A stretch of DNA of 20,000 bases from Trachelipus rathkii (GCA_015478945.1 JABUQX010117033.1:1-20000); one strand, 5' to 3'. Shown: positions 10,413-19,340, numbered from the stretch's first letter. The notes: generated from the sequence alone by a model not told the origin. Program-made: numbers and translations.

Positions 10413-10487
10413 ATGAGCGATAAAGAAGACGGTTATTTGATTTTTGGACAGTTGTTTCGCGCCTTCGTTTTCACGTACATAAATTAA
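10413..10487 (+). CDS. Possible short ORF or first exon, 24 codons, unrecognised
   Basis: An ATG at 10413 sits in a good eukaryotic initiation context (CCACC before it, G after it), followed by 24 codons to TAA. The peptide starts MSDKEDGYLIFGQLF and is less biased than the AT-tract translation upstream in the same frame. No domain is recognised. GTACAT at 10471-10476 could act as a splice donor, but this is speculative. It could equally be chance. It does not match the glycerol kinase N-terminus as I know that family. Confidence 0.15.
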   Translation: MSDKEDGYLIFGQLFRAFVFTYIN

Positions 10488-10657
10488 ATAGACTACATCT
10501 CATGTTTGAAATGATTCTTCTCAGTTTTCCTGCTTTATAAGTATAAGCGATTTCATGCTAGCCTTATCTGCTGCGCTGCTAATTTAAGATTTTCTAATGT
10601 TTACAAGTAGTTGTAAATAAGCATACAATTTGGATTATTTTCTCTGTGTTAAATCAT

Positions 10658-10738
10658 ACGGGACATTGATTAAAACGGACAGGATTACAAAAAACGGGAC
10701 GTGGTTTGAAAGGGGACTGTTCCGGAAAATACGGGACG
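10658..10738. repeat. Periodic ACGGGAC-type motif, 17-19-base spacing
   Basis: ACGGGAC occurs at 10658 and 10694 and again as ACGGGACG at 10731, with degenerate forms ACGGAC at 10675 and GGGGAC at 10712. The steps are 17, 19, 18 and 19 bases. On the opposite strand it reads as repeated GTCCCGT. Such clustered motifs resemble the subterminal repeats of some DNA transposons, notably hAT-like ones, but no transposase is present and the assignment is inference. Confidence 0.5.
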
Positions 10739-10744
10739 TCTGGT

Positions 10745-11359
10745 AACTTAAGTCTATCTGCAGATTTACGCATTCTTCACTTTTTCACTCACTTACGTCC
10801 TCTACTAATAACTCATGCCCAAAATACCTTATTCTTCTTACACCATCAAACACATTCACTATCACCTTCTTTACTGTTAATATTGTGCAGATTCTTCGAA
10901 GTGTCTTTTCAACTCTATCACACTTTATTTCAGTTAACAAAGCACATCCTACATTATTCTAAGCAGATTCCCTTATTCTCATTCTTACTTTTCGCGCTTT
11001 TCCTTCAGAAGAGCTTCCTATTTCCTTGTAAGTCCATTTATCCTCTTCCAAACTGTTCATTCCTCCTTCCAAACTCTACGTATACAACTTTTTATATCTT
11101 TCTTTTTTCTCTTATATAATTTCCAAGCATCTTTCTTTTGAGATCTCATCATTTGCTTTTAGTACATTCAACCAGCTTCTTTTTTACCTTTAACGCTTTC
11201 ATCACCTCTCATTCACCATTAAGTAAAATTTTTACTTCTCTTTAGCCCATCCACATACTTCCTTTGCACTACTACAATTGCTTTCCTTCATTTGGCCCCA
11301 GATTTTGTTCAGTATCAACTGTTCAAATCAACTGATTTATTTGCGAGCGCTTCTCTAAT

Positions 11360-11361
<2 letters not shown>
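10745..11361. other. G-poor, pyrimidine-rich block ending at a T run
   Basis: No gene is recognised. Hand counts give 1 G to 19-21 C in 10801-10860 and 2 G to 19 C in 11041-11100. A 137-codon frame at 10706-11119 is low-complexity in Phe, Leu, Ser and His and is explained by this composition. The block stops at the long T homopolymer. If the glycerol kinase gene extends leftward it would lie in an intron. Confidence 0.55.

Positions 11362-11435
<74 letters not shown>
11362..11435. repeat. 74-base T homopolymer
   Basis: An uninterrupted run of 74 T, followed by TATCTTATTATCTTATG. Read on the minus strand it is a long poly(A) preceded by AAGATAATAAGATA, as might be left by an antisense retrotransposon or SINE whose 3' end lies here and whose body would lie to the right. 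No such body is recognised. Homopolymers this long are prone to assembly length error. Confidence 0.8.
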
Positions 11436-11437
<2 letters not shown>

Positions 11438-11767
11438 CTTATTATCTTATGCTCTAATTTGGACTTAATTTTACCTACTTCTTTTGTTAAGAATACCGGA
11501 ACACAGGCACATATTAATAATAATGCGAATAAGCATTAATTGGTTTTACATCAAGTAGTATGATTTATGTATTCTATTATCACTGTGAAAACACTTCTTC
11601 TACTTTATTATTGCTTCTTTATTTTGCTTCTTAGTATTAATTTCCCCATATAGCTCATAATTTATTCTCTGCATTGTTAGAAAGCATTATTATTTAGTTA
11701 AATTATTTTTATGTAAAAAAAGAATTAATTGGTTTGGTAAATCTTTATAAGGTTTTTTATTTCATAG
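11436..11767 (+). other. 3' part of an intron of the glycerol kinase gene
   Basis: AT-rich noncoding sequence leads to a good splice acceptor: the pyrimidine-rich string TTTTTTATTTC followed by ATAG ending at 11767, directly before the first codons homologous to glycerol kinase. The 5' end of the intron is not identified in the window. Nothing else is recognised in it. Confidence 0.65.
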
Positions 11768-12024
11768 ATTGTTCAAAGTGAACACGGTCTTCTTACAACA
11801 GTTGCATATAAATTGGGAAAATCCGCACCTACCAAATACGCACTTGAGGGTTCTATAGCTATTGCTGGAGCAGCTGTTAGGTGGCTAAGGGACAATTTAT
11901 CATTAATTAAGGATTCATCAGATATTGAAAAATTAGCAAATAAAGTAAAGGATTCAGGAGGAGTATATTTTGTGCCCGCTTTTTCCGGTCTTTACGCTCC
12001 ATATTGGAGATCAGATGCTAGAGG
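11768..12024 (+). CDS. Gk: Glycerol kinase, one internal exon
   Basis: Glycerol kinase (FGGY sugar kinase family, cytosolic or mitochondria-associated) makes glycerol-3-phosphate from glycerol and ATP. This 257-base exon gives 85 complete codons plus two bases and matches the central-to-C-terminal domain, roughly 280-370 of a family length near 500. Visible motifs in order are [34 protein letters not shown], and [14 protein letters not shown] followed by DARG. These lie in the C-terminal, ATP-binding half. The catalytic Asp in the GDQ region and FGGY signature 2 (just after DARG in the family) would lie in neighbouring exons not found here. The boundaries rest on a strong acceptor at 11766-11767 and a weaker donor, GTTATT, at 12025, beyond which homology stops. 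The frame is intact, without stops or indels, and fits a functional gene. A pseudogene is possible because no other exon was seen. Confidence 0.9.
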
Positions 12025-12239
12025 GTTATTGAATTTAACCGCCATAACGCAAAGATGTATGCATTGAGAAAGATTTTAGTCGAAGAAGGAATAACCTGCT
12101 GCATCCCAATCAACGACTACCCAGCTCCCACCTTTATCGGACCAGAAGTCGAAGCCGTCACCACGAGAAAAAAGCGCAGTCATTCCCAATTTATAGTTAG
12201 ACGTAGAAGCCGAACGCAAGGGAGCCCACCCAATACTAC
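12025..12239 (+). other. Presumed start of intron after the glycerol kinase exon
   Basis: Homology to glycerol kinase ends at a GT dinucleotide here. A sense frame of 83 codons (12055-12306) has no glycerol kinase similarity. Its last third overlaps the retrotransposon remnant in the wrong frame. The first part may also belong to that remnant, but I cannot recognise it. Confidence 0.4.
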
Positions 12240-12670
12240 TCTCAGCGGGAAAAACACTTCCTATGTTCTCGAGGCTGAGTTATCCAGTTTTAATTTGGGC
12301 TCTTAAGTGTCTTCCACAAATATTTGACGGGATTAACAGAGGTTGAATTCAAGGCTGTTAACATCTTCTCGGATTCCCAAATCGTCCTAGTATGGGTAGC
12401 GGGAGGAGGTAGCAAACAAAAACAAATTTTTGTCAAGAAATAATCGCAGAATATCAAACGCATTGTGGTGCTCCTTTCCATGAGAGATGACGCAATTTCT
12501 CTGTGCAGATCGCTTTTGACTACGTTATCTAACCCTGAGTTAAGACGCGCTGCCGACTTTGAACTAATCCAATCTAATGTGACTGTATTGTCAACAAAAA
12601 ACTAAAGTCGTTTGGAAATTTGGTCCGAACTGGCTCCGCTACGATCAGGTTTTCAGGGATGAGAATGAAA
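12240..12670 (+). pseudogene. Degraded Bel/Pao-type retrotransposon RNase H fragment
   Basis: This is a remnant of the pol gene of a Bel/Pao LTR retrotransposon, covering the RNase H region toward the integrase junction. Evidence in order: a leucine-rich stretch at about 12255-12310 recalls the family's conserved RLEL segment but is frameshifted. An open segment at 12336-12440 contains FSDSQIVLVW, the typical RNase H motif with its Asp, followed by FVKK and a stop. A further piece at about 12537-12585 contains FELIQSN. WKFGPNWLR at 12613-12639 matches the tryptophan-rich GPxWL motif seen after RNase H in this family. The pieces lie in different frames and stops intervene, so the element is dead. 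It is in the same orientation as the glycerol kinase exon and probably sits in its intron. No LTRs, gag, protease or integrase were found. A distant LTR family is the alternative. Confidence 0.75.
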
Positions 12671-13092
12671 CTCTTGACTCGTTTCATTTTTATTGCAGGG
12701 AAGGGGTTAACCTTTGAGTTAATTATGAATGCATAGGCATATAATCAATAGACGATTTTTAATGTAGATTTAAGGCAAGATAACATTAATTACAACAAGA
12801 AGTATTCTGTGTAATTACAAAAAGGGCCAATTAAACAGTCCGATTAAACATCAAGATTGCCATCAAACCTCGACCCGTTGAATTTGCATTCTCACACACA
12901 CAACCATATAACAGCCAAGCCAAAACATTTAACAGGTGAACCAATCAGAAAGTTCAAAACAATAACAACGTAAAACAAAAAAAAACCTGGGAAACATCGG
13001 GTGGCCACACCATACCCACCAATACGTAAAAGCCGCGTAGCCAAATCAAGGCGCGCCTCGCGTCCTCGGCCAAGCCGTCGACGATAATATGG
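12671..13092. other. Noncoding stretch, A/C-rich then GC-rich
   Basis: No gene is recognised. From about 12830 the + strand becomes rich in A and C with few G, then turns GC-rich at about 13030-13082 (it includes GGCGCGCC) immediately before a simple TAA tract. This edge may be a repeat boundary, but no inverted or direct partner was found. Confidence 0.35.
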
Positions 13093-13232
13093 TAAATGTT
13101 ATAATAATTAATAATATAATAATTCATTAATTATAATAATAATTAATAATAAATATAATAATTATAATACATGTTATTTATTATTATTATTATTATTATA
13201 TTAATTTATTATTATATTATTATATTAATGAT
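13093..13232. repeat. TAA-rich then TTA-rich inverted simple repeat
   Basis: The left half (to about 13171) is built of imperfect ATAATA units and the right half (from about 13173) of TTATTA units, with ACATGT near the centre. The halves are roughly reverse complementary, so the tract can fold into a long A-T hairpin. Confidence 0.7.
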
Positions 13233-13262
13233 ACTGATTCTTCGGGATCTGCGTTTAAATAG

Positions 13263-13660
13263 TATTATATATATATATAATATATTTTATATATAAATTT
13301 ATATATATATTTGATATATATATTACATACTTATATATTATTATATGTGATCAGTTTACCACATAATATCTCCATATCATATCCAAAAAACTACAACCAG
13401 TCGGAAGGGTACTTGGAATGCTGGTTCCAAATTTTAGTCGGAATATGTACAGAAAAAATTAATACATAAATATATATCTATATATATAATATATATATAT
13501 ATAATATAGATATATATATATATATTATATATTTATATATATTACTATATATTATATATTATAGATTTCTCAAAAATACAATTAAGCTACAGCGAAAAGA
13601 TACATTTTTGGAATGCTGGTAAAATGTTAGTTAGGTAGGGAAGTCTGTAAAGAAGATGAA
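13263..13660. repeat. Diverged direct repeat, 195-base offset, with AT tracts
   Basis: TTGGAATGCTGGT occurs exactly at 13413-13425 and 13608-13620. Around it, two segments (about 13383-13465 and 13568-13660) align loosely: an A-rich start, a CTACA string, the shared core, a TTAGT string, then GTACAGAAAA against CTGTAAAGAA. Each copy is preceded by an AT-only tract (13263-13345 and 13470-13563). This looks like an old duplication of a unit of about 195 bases. Confidence 0.5.
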
Positions 13661-13785
13661 AAAATAAAAAAAATTATTGTTACATATTATAGTAAATATT
13701 GAATTAGAGAGCTATAGAGACCTTGATTGGTTAATTCGTTAAATAAATAGACTTTCTATTACAATTTTGCTTCTTTTTTAATAAG

Positions 13786-13975
13786 AATACCCCAAGGTAT
13801 ACCGCACGATGGCTGGAGTCGGGGTGCTTCGGCCTTCGGGGAACTAGGGGGTAGGATTATTTCCCGATGGTCTCCCGGAACCCCCGCTCTTGGTATTTGA
13901 AGGCTGTCGCGGGTTCTCCGTCCCTCCCTACGGGTATGGATCCCCCCCTGTGTTCCCCCCTCGGTCCGGCCTTAT
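13786..13975. other. GC-rich island of unknown origin
   Basis: About 65% GC by hand count (110 of 170 in 13801-13970) inside DNA that is mostly A and T. It has long G runs on the left, such as GGGGG at 13847, and long C runs on the right (13931-13960). Its edges are sharp. On the minus strand the GC-rich part is followed by TATTCTTATTAAAAAAG, which could be a decayed poly(A)-type tail of a non-LTR element or SINE. No reading frame with a known domain is visible. It is likely a transposon fragment of unknown family. Confidence 0.5.
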
Positions 13976-14173
13976 TTATATATAATCTTTATATATAATA
14001 TATCATTTTTTATAATTATTTCTACAACTACGTTTCCATTGATAATACCAATAGATGACTAGATAGGTAATTATTAATGTAAGCGCTTCTAAACTATAAT
14101 GATAAAAACTCATCAGTGTTCTCACTAACTTATGTATGTCAACCAACCGTACGTTGCATGAAGCTATAGCTGA

Positions 14174-14404
14174 GACTGTGAAGTCAACATTTACCTGATT
14201 TGGCTGCTGCAAATTTTCTTAGATAAAAAGGAATACGAACAATTACTACGAGAATTGTGGAGGATCTTAGGCTATTGATTCCTCAAAGGCTATACTTGTA
14301 ATGTAGAAAAGTATATCAACACCAAGATGTCCTTGCCAAAACTAAACATAGCAAACATAATTTCTATCTTGGACGACTTCCAGGAGATAATTAGAGATCT
14401 ATTG
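14174..14404 (+). pseudogene. Broken peptide-like reading frame, unrecognised
   Basis: One frame stays open for 34 codons from 14174, meets a TGA at 14276-14278, and continues open in the same frame for 42 codons to a T run at 14405. Parts look protein-like: LDKKEYEQLLRELWRILGY before the stop and LDDFQEIIRDLL near the end. TTTTCTTAG at 14214-14222 could serve as a splice acceptor, placing an exon start at 14223. I do not recognise a family. It may be a decayed exon, a transposon fragment or chance. Confidence 0.2.
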
Positions 14405-14430
14405 TTTTTTTTTTTTTTTTTTTTTTTTTT
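14405..14430. repeat. 26-base T homopolymer
   Basis: An uninterrupted run of 26 T directly follows the broken frame at 14174-14404. On the minus strand it would be a poly(A), compatible with the 3' end of a small antisense retroposon to the right, but no body is recognised. Confidence 0.7.
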
Positions 14431-15511
14431 CTGTCGTTTTTTCTTGAAAGTGAATTATATGTGAACGCTTTCATACAAATACTATTTTACCAAGTAGAAA
14501 GTTTTCAAAAGGAAAAGAAAGTCTGATATCTCATTCAAAGGTCCGTAGTTGGGTTAATTTCGAACCACTTATAAAGAGATTTTATTCTTGAATTTAAGAT
14601 TTGACCAGTCAATTATTGTTCCGCAAGGCGGACATATGAGCATTTTTTCACAAGCTGATCGAAAATTTCTGGAGATCTGCAAAAGGGATAGTCAGGTCGT
14701 TTATATTTTGCAGATTGGTTTTTTCAGTCACTTTTTCATTTAAATTTTTTAATTATTATTTTCCTAAAATTTGACATGTCAATTCAAAATGGTAATAAGC
14801 GGATTCGATCTCGATTACCATTGTTTTATTGAGTGGCACGTTCATTCCGCTATTCGTAGGCAGTTACTTGTGCTTACGGATCCACCCTTTGGAATGTCGA
14901 TTAATTTCATATTCTAATGTACATATTTAATGTAAGGATCAGCGACACAGCCTGATCGGTTATACTGGCTATAAAATTATCATTAAAATTTGCATTAAGA
15001 ATTTATTTGAAACTAGCAATTGAGATAAATCTTAACACAAAACCTGAATCGTGATTATGACTGAAAAAAACAATGACAATATTTGGTATCAGCACCCCTG
15101 ATTTACTTAAACCATTGGTAAAATCTTATGCAAGAGAACATGATGCTGACCGAGGTTGTTATTGCGTTATACTTTTGTTGATTAAATAAAGTTATTTTTA
15201 AACTAATTATTGGTTTCTAATTTTTATTATTTATTTAAGTGTTTTTATATTTATTATACTTATTATTATTTAATGTTTATATTTAATTAATTATTTATTT
15301 TTTACTCTTATTTTCAATCTTTCATAATTAATTAATTCATATCCACTTTCATACATTATTTATGATTATCTATCTATTAGTTGGTCCTAATTAAAATGAT
15401 TTAACAATTGACTTTCCAGCAGGTTGTTTTTCGGGCTTGTGTCCCGTCTATCTCCTTCGATCTCGATCCCTTTATTCTATGATTATTTTTTAGAACCATA
15501 TATAAATACTC
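14431..15511. other. AT-rich noncoding stretch with one hairpin
   Basis: No gene is recognised. It contains the hairpin at 14788-14822. It is otherwise ordinary sequence that becomes very A/T-rich after about 15180. Confidence 0.45.
14788..14822. repeat. Hairpin with 9-bp perfect stem
   Basis: AATGGTAAT (14788-14796) and ATTACCATT (14814-14822) are exact reverse complements around a 17-base loop. Further A-T pairs follow after a one-base bulge. The loop contains AAGCGGATTCG, and a partial inverse, ATTCCGCTATTCG, lies at 14848-14860. No family is recognised. Confidence 0.5.
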
Positions 15512-15538
15512 AATAATTATAATGAAATTATAATTATT
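15512..15538. repeat. Hairpin with 12-bp perfect A-T stem, 3-base loop
   Basis: AATAATTATAAT and ATTATAATTATT are exact reverse complements around GAA. Two smaller hairpins follow: CTCTTTT/AAAAGAG at 15624-15647 and AAATTTTTT/AAAAAATTT at about 15650-15674. In such AT-rich DNA, chance is a serious alternative. Confidence 0.5.
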
Positions 15539-17040
15539 ATATGATTTATTAAGATTATATTATATAATTTGAAAATAATAAATATAAATAAATTAATAAA
15601 TTAAAAAAGGTTTAAAAAACTTACTCTTTTTAAAAAAAATAAAAGAGCAAAATTTTTTAAACAATAAAAAATTTGATCGGATCTATTTTATAATCGTTTG
15701 ACCTGATATAATAAACTAAAATAATAAAATATAGAATATATTATAAATATATTAAAAAAACAAATTAAAGGCGTTTTTGATTTAAGCTTCTCAATATATT
15801 ATTATAAGTGATCTATAAATAATAATTTGTCAAACCAAAATGTTTTGATGAAATGATTGTACGGTCTAATAATCATGCCTAGTACGTTGAAATCCTATTG
15901 CTGCAGCGTTACCGCAACAGAAGCACTGAACCACGTTAGTTGTCGCACAGATATATATAAACCGCAACTGGTTGGTAGGAAATCCAGGATGAGTAAATTG
16001 AGTTATAACATTAATATTTGAAATAAATTTGTCTTATGATTGTGATAAGCAAAAGTATGGTTTAGTAAATTTTTCTTTTAAGCTATAACATAAAGACTAT
16101 GTTATATTTAAATTATATGTTGTGTTTTAATATTTAAACATTTTTTAGTATTTTATAATAAATAAATTTTTATTAATCATTAATATGATTTTCTTCTACA
16201 AATCTTTTCAATTAAATTATTACTTTTCTGTTTATAAATATCTGATTTATGATATTTGTTTTTTATTTTTCTTCTTATTTTGGTAATTTTTATTAAAAAT
16301 AATTGTTTTTAAATCAATAACAAAATATTAATAAATATAGTTATAAATTATTAACTGCAAACATCCCTCTAACCAATGAGTGGTAAGGATTTTGCTCCGT
16401 TTTGAATTGACGCTTTTAAAATCTATAATTTTGACTAAAGATTTTAATTTTTTATGATTATAAAATAATATATTTAAATGTCTTTGTTATTAAATTTATT
16501 AAATAAAGGACTTTAAATAAGAAAATATATATAAGGTAGTAAAATAACTCCTCTGAAATGCAGTGAAGGAGAGTAGAGATCAGATAGAGACAGATATGCA
16601 TAAAATCGAACGCTGTACCCTGTAAAGAATGTGAGAAAGAATCCACGCCTACCAACACCGTTCTCGCGACCTGTAATCGGTAGGTAGTACATTGTATATC
16701 CAATTTGAAAATCAATTTATAGTATATTTATAATTGAAATACCTAATGAATACGAAAGTGCAATATTAAAGAACTGAAACATACATTATGAAAAACAGAG
16801 TTAAATAAGATAACCATATTAGAAGATACTATCTCAATAACGAGAAGTATGTAAGCATAATAAAAAACTCTCGAGAATATAAATATCTTAATTTACTATT
16901 ATTTGATCAACTTATGTAACTTTAACAGAATATTACTAGATTAAATTATGATTCATGCTGTAAAGAAATAATTATTCTAGGCTATTACTTTAACTAATAT
17001 GTATTGCGATATAGAAATCTTATGATTAACCAGGTCATTG
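15539..17040. other. AT-rich noncoding stretch
   Basis: No gene is recognised. An 85-codon antisense frame at 16458-16715 is hydrophobic and low-complexity at its C-terminal end and is not supported. A slightly richer patch at 15900-15985 contains ACCGCAAC twice but no definable element. Confidence 0.4.
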
Positions 17041-17560
17041 TTCAATATTTGACGAAAATCTTAAATATCATGATCTCTCGCGTGATTGTAAAAAATAAGA
17101 AACCCTGTATCTTGAGTCTGTACATCGGTAAGTAATCAAGCTTAGAATTTCAGTCTATAATATATCATTTTTTTTATTTCATATAATCTTGTGAGTTTAT
17201 AATAGAGAGTTATGTGAACCTAGAAGATATTGGAGTGTATTTGGATGAGAGTAATTATTATTTTACCATTACGATATAACCTAGACCGCTGATACAAGCC
17301 AAATGACGGTCTACTCTCTATTCTCTTCTAGAAATATATAACTAAAGAAAATAATCATAGACGCAAAACACTCAGTCTAAAGAGGATTAAGAAAACACCC
17401 TACATTATTCATAACTGGATTCTAAAATATAACTGTTAATTATTTTATTAAAACTTATTACATTTTTATATTGTTATATAATGTTATTTCCGATATTTTA
17501 AACTAAAATCAATCTCATGTAGGTTAAAATAATTTTGTCTTTTTAGTTCTATATTGAATT
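17041..17560. repeat. Diverged tandem duplication, copy 1
   Basis: This copy aligns with about 17712-18260 at an offset of about 671 bases near its start and 691 near its end. Anchors are TCTCGCGTGA at 17076 against 17747 and CCCTACATTATTCA at 17398 against 18089, with ACGCAAA(G)AACACTCAG and ATTACATTTTTAT(A/G)TTGTT between or after them in the same order. No coding capacity is conserved. It looks like an old duplication or two units of a long satellite. Confidence 0.6.
17282..17313. repeat. Hairpin with 7-bp perfect stem in copy 1
   Basis: TAGACCG (17282-17288) pairs exactly with CGGTCTA (17307-17313) around an 18-base loop. The equivalent part of copy 2 does not keep the stem, so it is unlikely to be conserved. 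Confidence 0.4.
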
Positions 17561-17711
17561 TTTTTTTTTTTTAATATCATTGGTTACAATGGAGGCTAGG
17601 AGACACTTTATTACCGAATCACAATGGTAAAAGAACCTAATACATATGTTTTTTTCAAGGTTTGCTTCAAAGTTACCTCATATCGATAATAAAAAAGGAG
17701 TTAAAAATTAT

Positions 17712-18260
17712 TTAGAAGGTGAATATTGTCCGATCATACTGATCCATCTCGCGTGACTACGCAGTGTGATGATAATAATCAGAAATATACCTATAATCTG
17801 TCTTGTACCGGGATTCAAAAGCTATATCGTTATTTTAAGATTGTAGTTTTTATTCTTAATATATCTAATTAATCAGTAGATTATGACAGAAGTGAGGGAT
17901 GTTGTGATTGATGAGATTTTAAATACCATCGAAGTTCCCTGACTACCGGTACCACAGCTCATCCGTAACAGTTTCACCTTTTTTGCTCTTCAGATAAACT
18001 AAAGAAACCGAATATAATCATTATAAGTACGCAAAGAACACTCAGCCCGCCTACAAGGTAGGGTTATTAATTAAATGATACCAAACGACCCTACATTATT
18101 CAGTAATTAGGATATAAATTCTCGATTATTTACTTAACCTCCTAAATTACATTTTTATGTTGTTTGTAGAATTGTTGTATGTGATTTTAAATAGAATATT
18201 CAATTCAAGTAAACAGGTATATAGATTTTTCTTATGTCATCTTTCTTATGCCTTATTATT
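17712..18260. repeat. Diverged tandem duplication, copy 2
   Basis: Second copy of the unit at 17041-17560, with the shared anchors in the same order and small indels throughout. A weak possible third copy starts near 18430: GATCAGCAGCGCGTCACT at 18460 resembles GATCCATCTCGCGTGACT at 17741, but it cannot be extended convincingly. Confidence 0.6.
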
Positions 18261-18454
18261 ATTGATATATTTTTATATATTTATAAATTCATGTTATAAT
18301 CTGTTGGGCATAAGTCAGACAGATCAGTGATATAGTTTTTATAACAACCTTAAAAATATACATAGAAAAAATTATGTCAAATTTTTCTTAGTACATCAAA
18401 GGTTTAATACATCCAAAGTAAGTAGTGAGATTAATATGAATTTATTTGTGTAGG

Positions 18455-18479
18455 AGAGTGATCAGCAGCGCGTCACTCT
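18455..18479. repeat. Hairpin with 7-bp perfect stem
   Basis: AGAGTGA (18455-18461) and TCACTCT (18473-18479) are exact reverse complements around an 11-base GC-rich loop, TCAGCAGCGCG. It sits where a third copy of the tandem unit would begin. The function is unknown. Confidence 0.45.
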
Positions 18480-19126
18480 GGTATTATCTTACGTCCGTAA
18501 AAAAATTCACAACGTGGGTTTATAGACCATTTAGTCTCTCTGACAGTAGAGATACATGTTTAGCTAATTAAATTTAGCTGAAATGGTTACCAAAATACTA
18601 ATTAACTAATTCTTTGGTTGATTCATTTAGCATTCTCTCGTAACAACTAATATAGTACTATTTCACTAATACTTATTTGTTAAAAGCATGACTTTTTACA
18701 TTCTTATTTATCGCAAATTGTAATAAGTGAAAACCGCACATAAATCCCAGTATGATGTTAGACCCATGACTTATAAACTGATTAGATACAGTAGTTATTT
18801 TTAGGGTAAAAAAATTTTCAAGGATAAAGTTTAAAAGTCGGCGTCGGCCGAAAATGTGAACTTGCAAATCCCGTGGCAAGGATTAATGTTACTAAAAATA
18901 CTATTTTAAATACAATAAAGTGACATAAGTGGAGAATTTCATGGAATAATAATAATGTACTACAATTAAAATTGCATAATTAAAATTTGAATTTCACTGA
19001 AACTCACTGGCATATATAAACAAGCTCTTTCAGTAAATCAATCGTACAGCAAACGTACAGAAAACATGCAGCAAACATGCAGCAAACATTGAAAATTGAA
19101 AATATATTGATTACTAGGTAGTAAAA
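18480..19126. other. AT-rich noncoding stretch
   Basis: No gene is recognised. A 68-codon antisense frame at 18673-18879 has no family signature. A short near-tandem string, CAGCAAAC repeated with variation at about 19046-19089, is the only local repeat. Confidence 0.4.
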
Positions 19127-19310
19127 TTGGAAGAGCACCGCACTGGAGTAAGCGCCCCACTTATCAAAATACTCACCGCCACCGCACTCCGCACCCCCCC
19201 CCCCCGCCTGCACCAGGCACCGCAAAAGGACACTAGAATTGTGTGTCGCACCACGAACAGCACCGCAACACACCCGGAGCGTAGGCCAACGCCAACACTA
19301 CTGTGTAGTA
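19127..19310. mobile_element. GCACCGC-rich island, probable transposon fragment
   Basis: This GC-rich patch in AT-rich DNA carries repeated GCACCGCA-type strings: 19135-19144, 19174-19192, 19217-19224 and 19260-19267. It also has a C homopolymer at 19194-19205. On the minus strand its right edge reads CAGTAGTGTTGGCGTTGGCC, which loosely resembles hAT-type termini. The overlapping open frames here in both strands follow from base composition. The same motif at 19980-19994 suggests both patches belong to one repeat family. No transposase is visible. Confidence 0.35.
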
Positions 19311-19340
19311 TATAAAATTTTAAAAATTTCAATATTATTA

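Noticed and set aside
10706..11119. 137-codon sense frame, the longest in the window
   Set aside because: Low-complexity Phe/Leu/Ser/His translation explained by the G-poor block. It also starts inside the periodic ACGGGAC array.
12055..12306. 83-codon sense frame after the glycerol kinase exon
   Set aside because: No glycerol kinase similarity. Its end covers the retrotransposon remnant in the wrong frame.
16660..16692. TTCTCGCGACCTGTAATCGG as an extra copy of the 17041 tandem unit
   Set aside because: It matches two separated anchors of the unit only if a long deletion is assumed, and the flanks do not align.
16458..16715. 85-codon antisense hydrophobic frame
   Set aside because: The C-terminal end is low-complexity and AT-driven, and no signature is present.
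19004..19332. Several overlapping frames in both strands across the GC-rich patch
   Set aside because: All are readings of the same CACCGC-rich repeat. Cys/Val-rich and Pro/Thr-rich products are typical of repeat translation.
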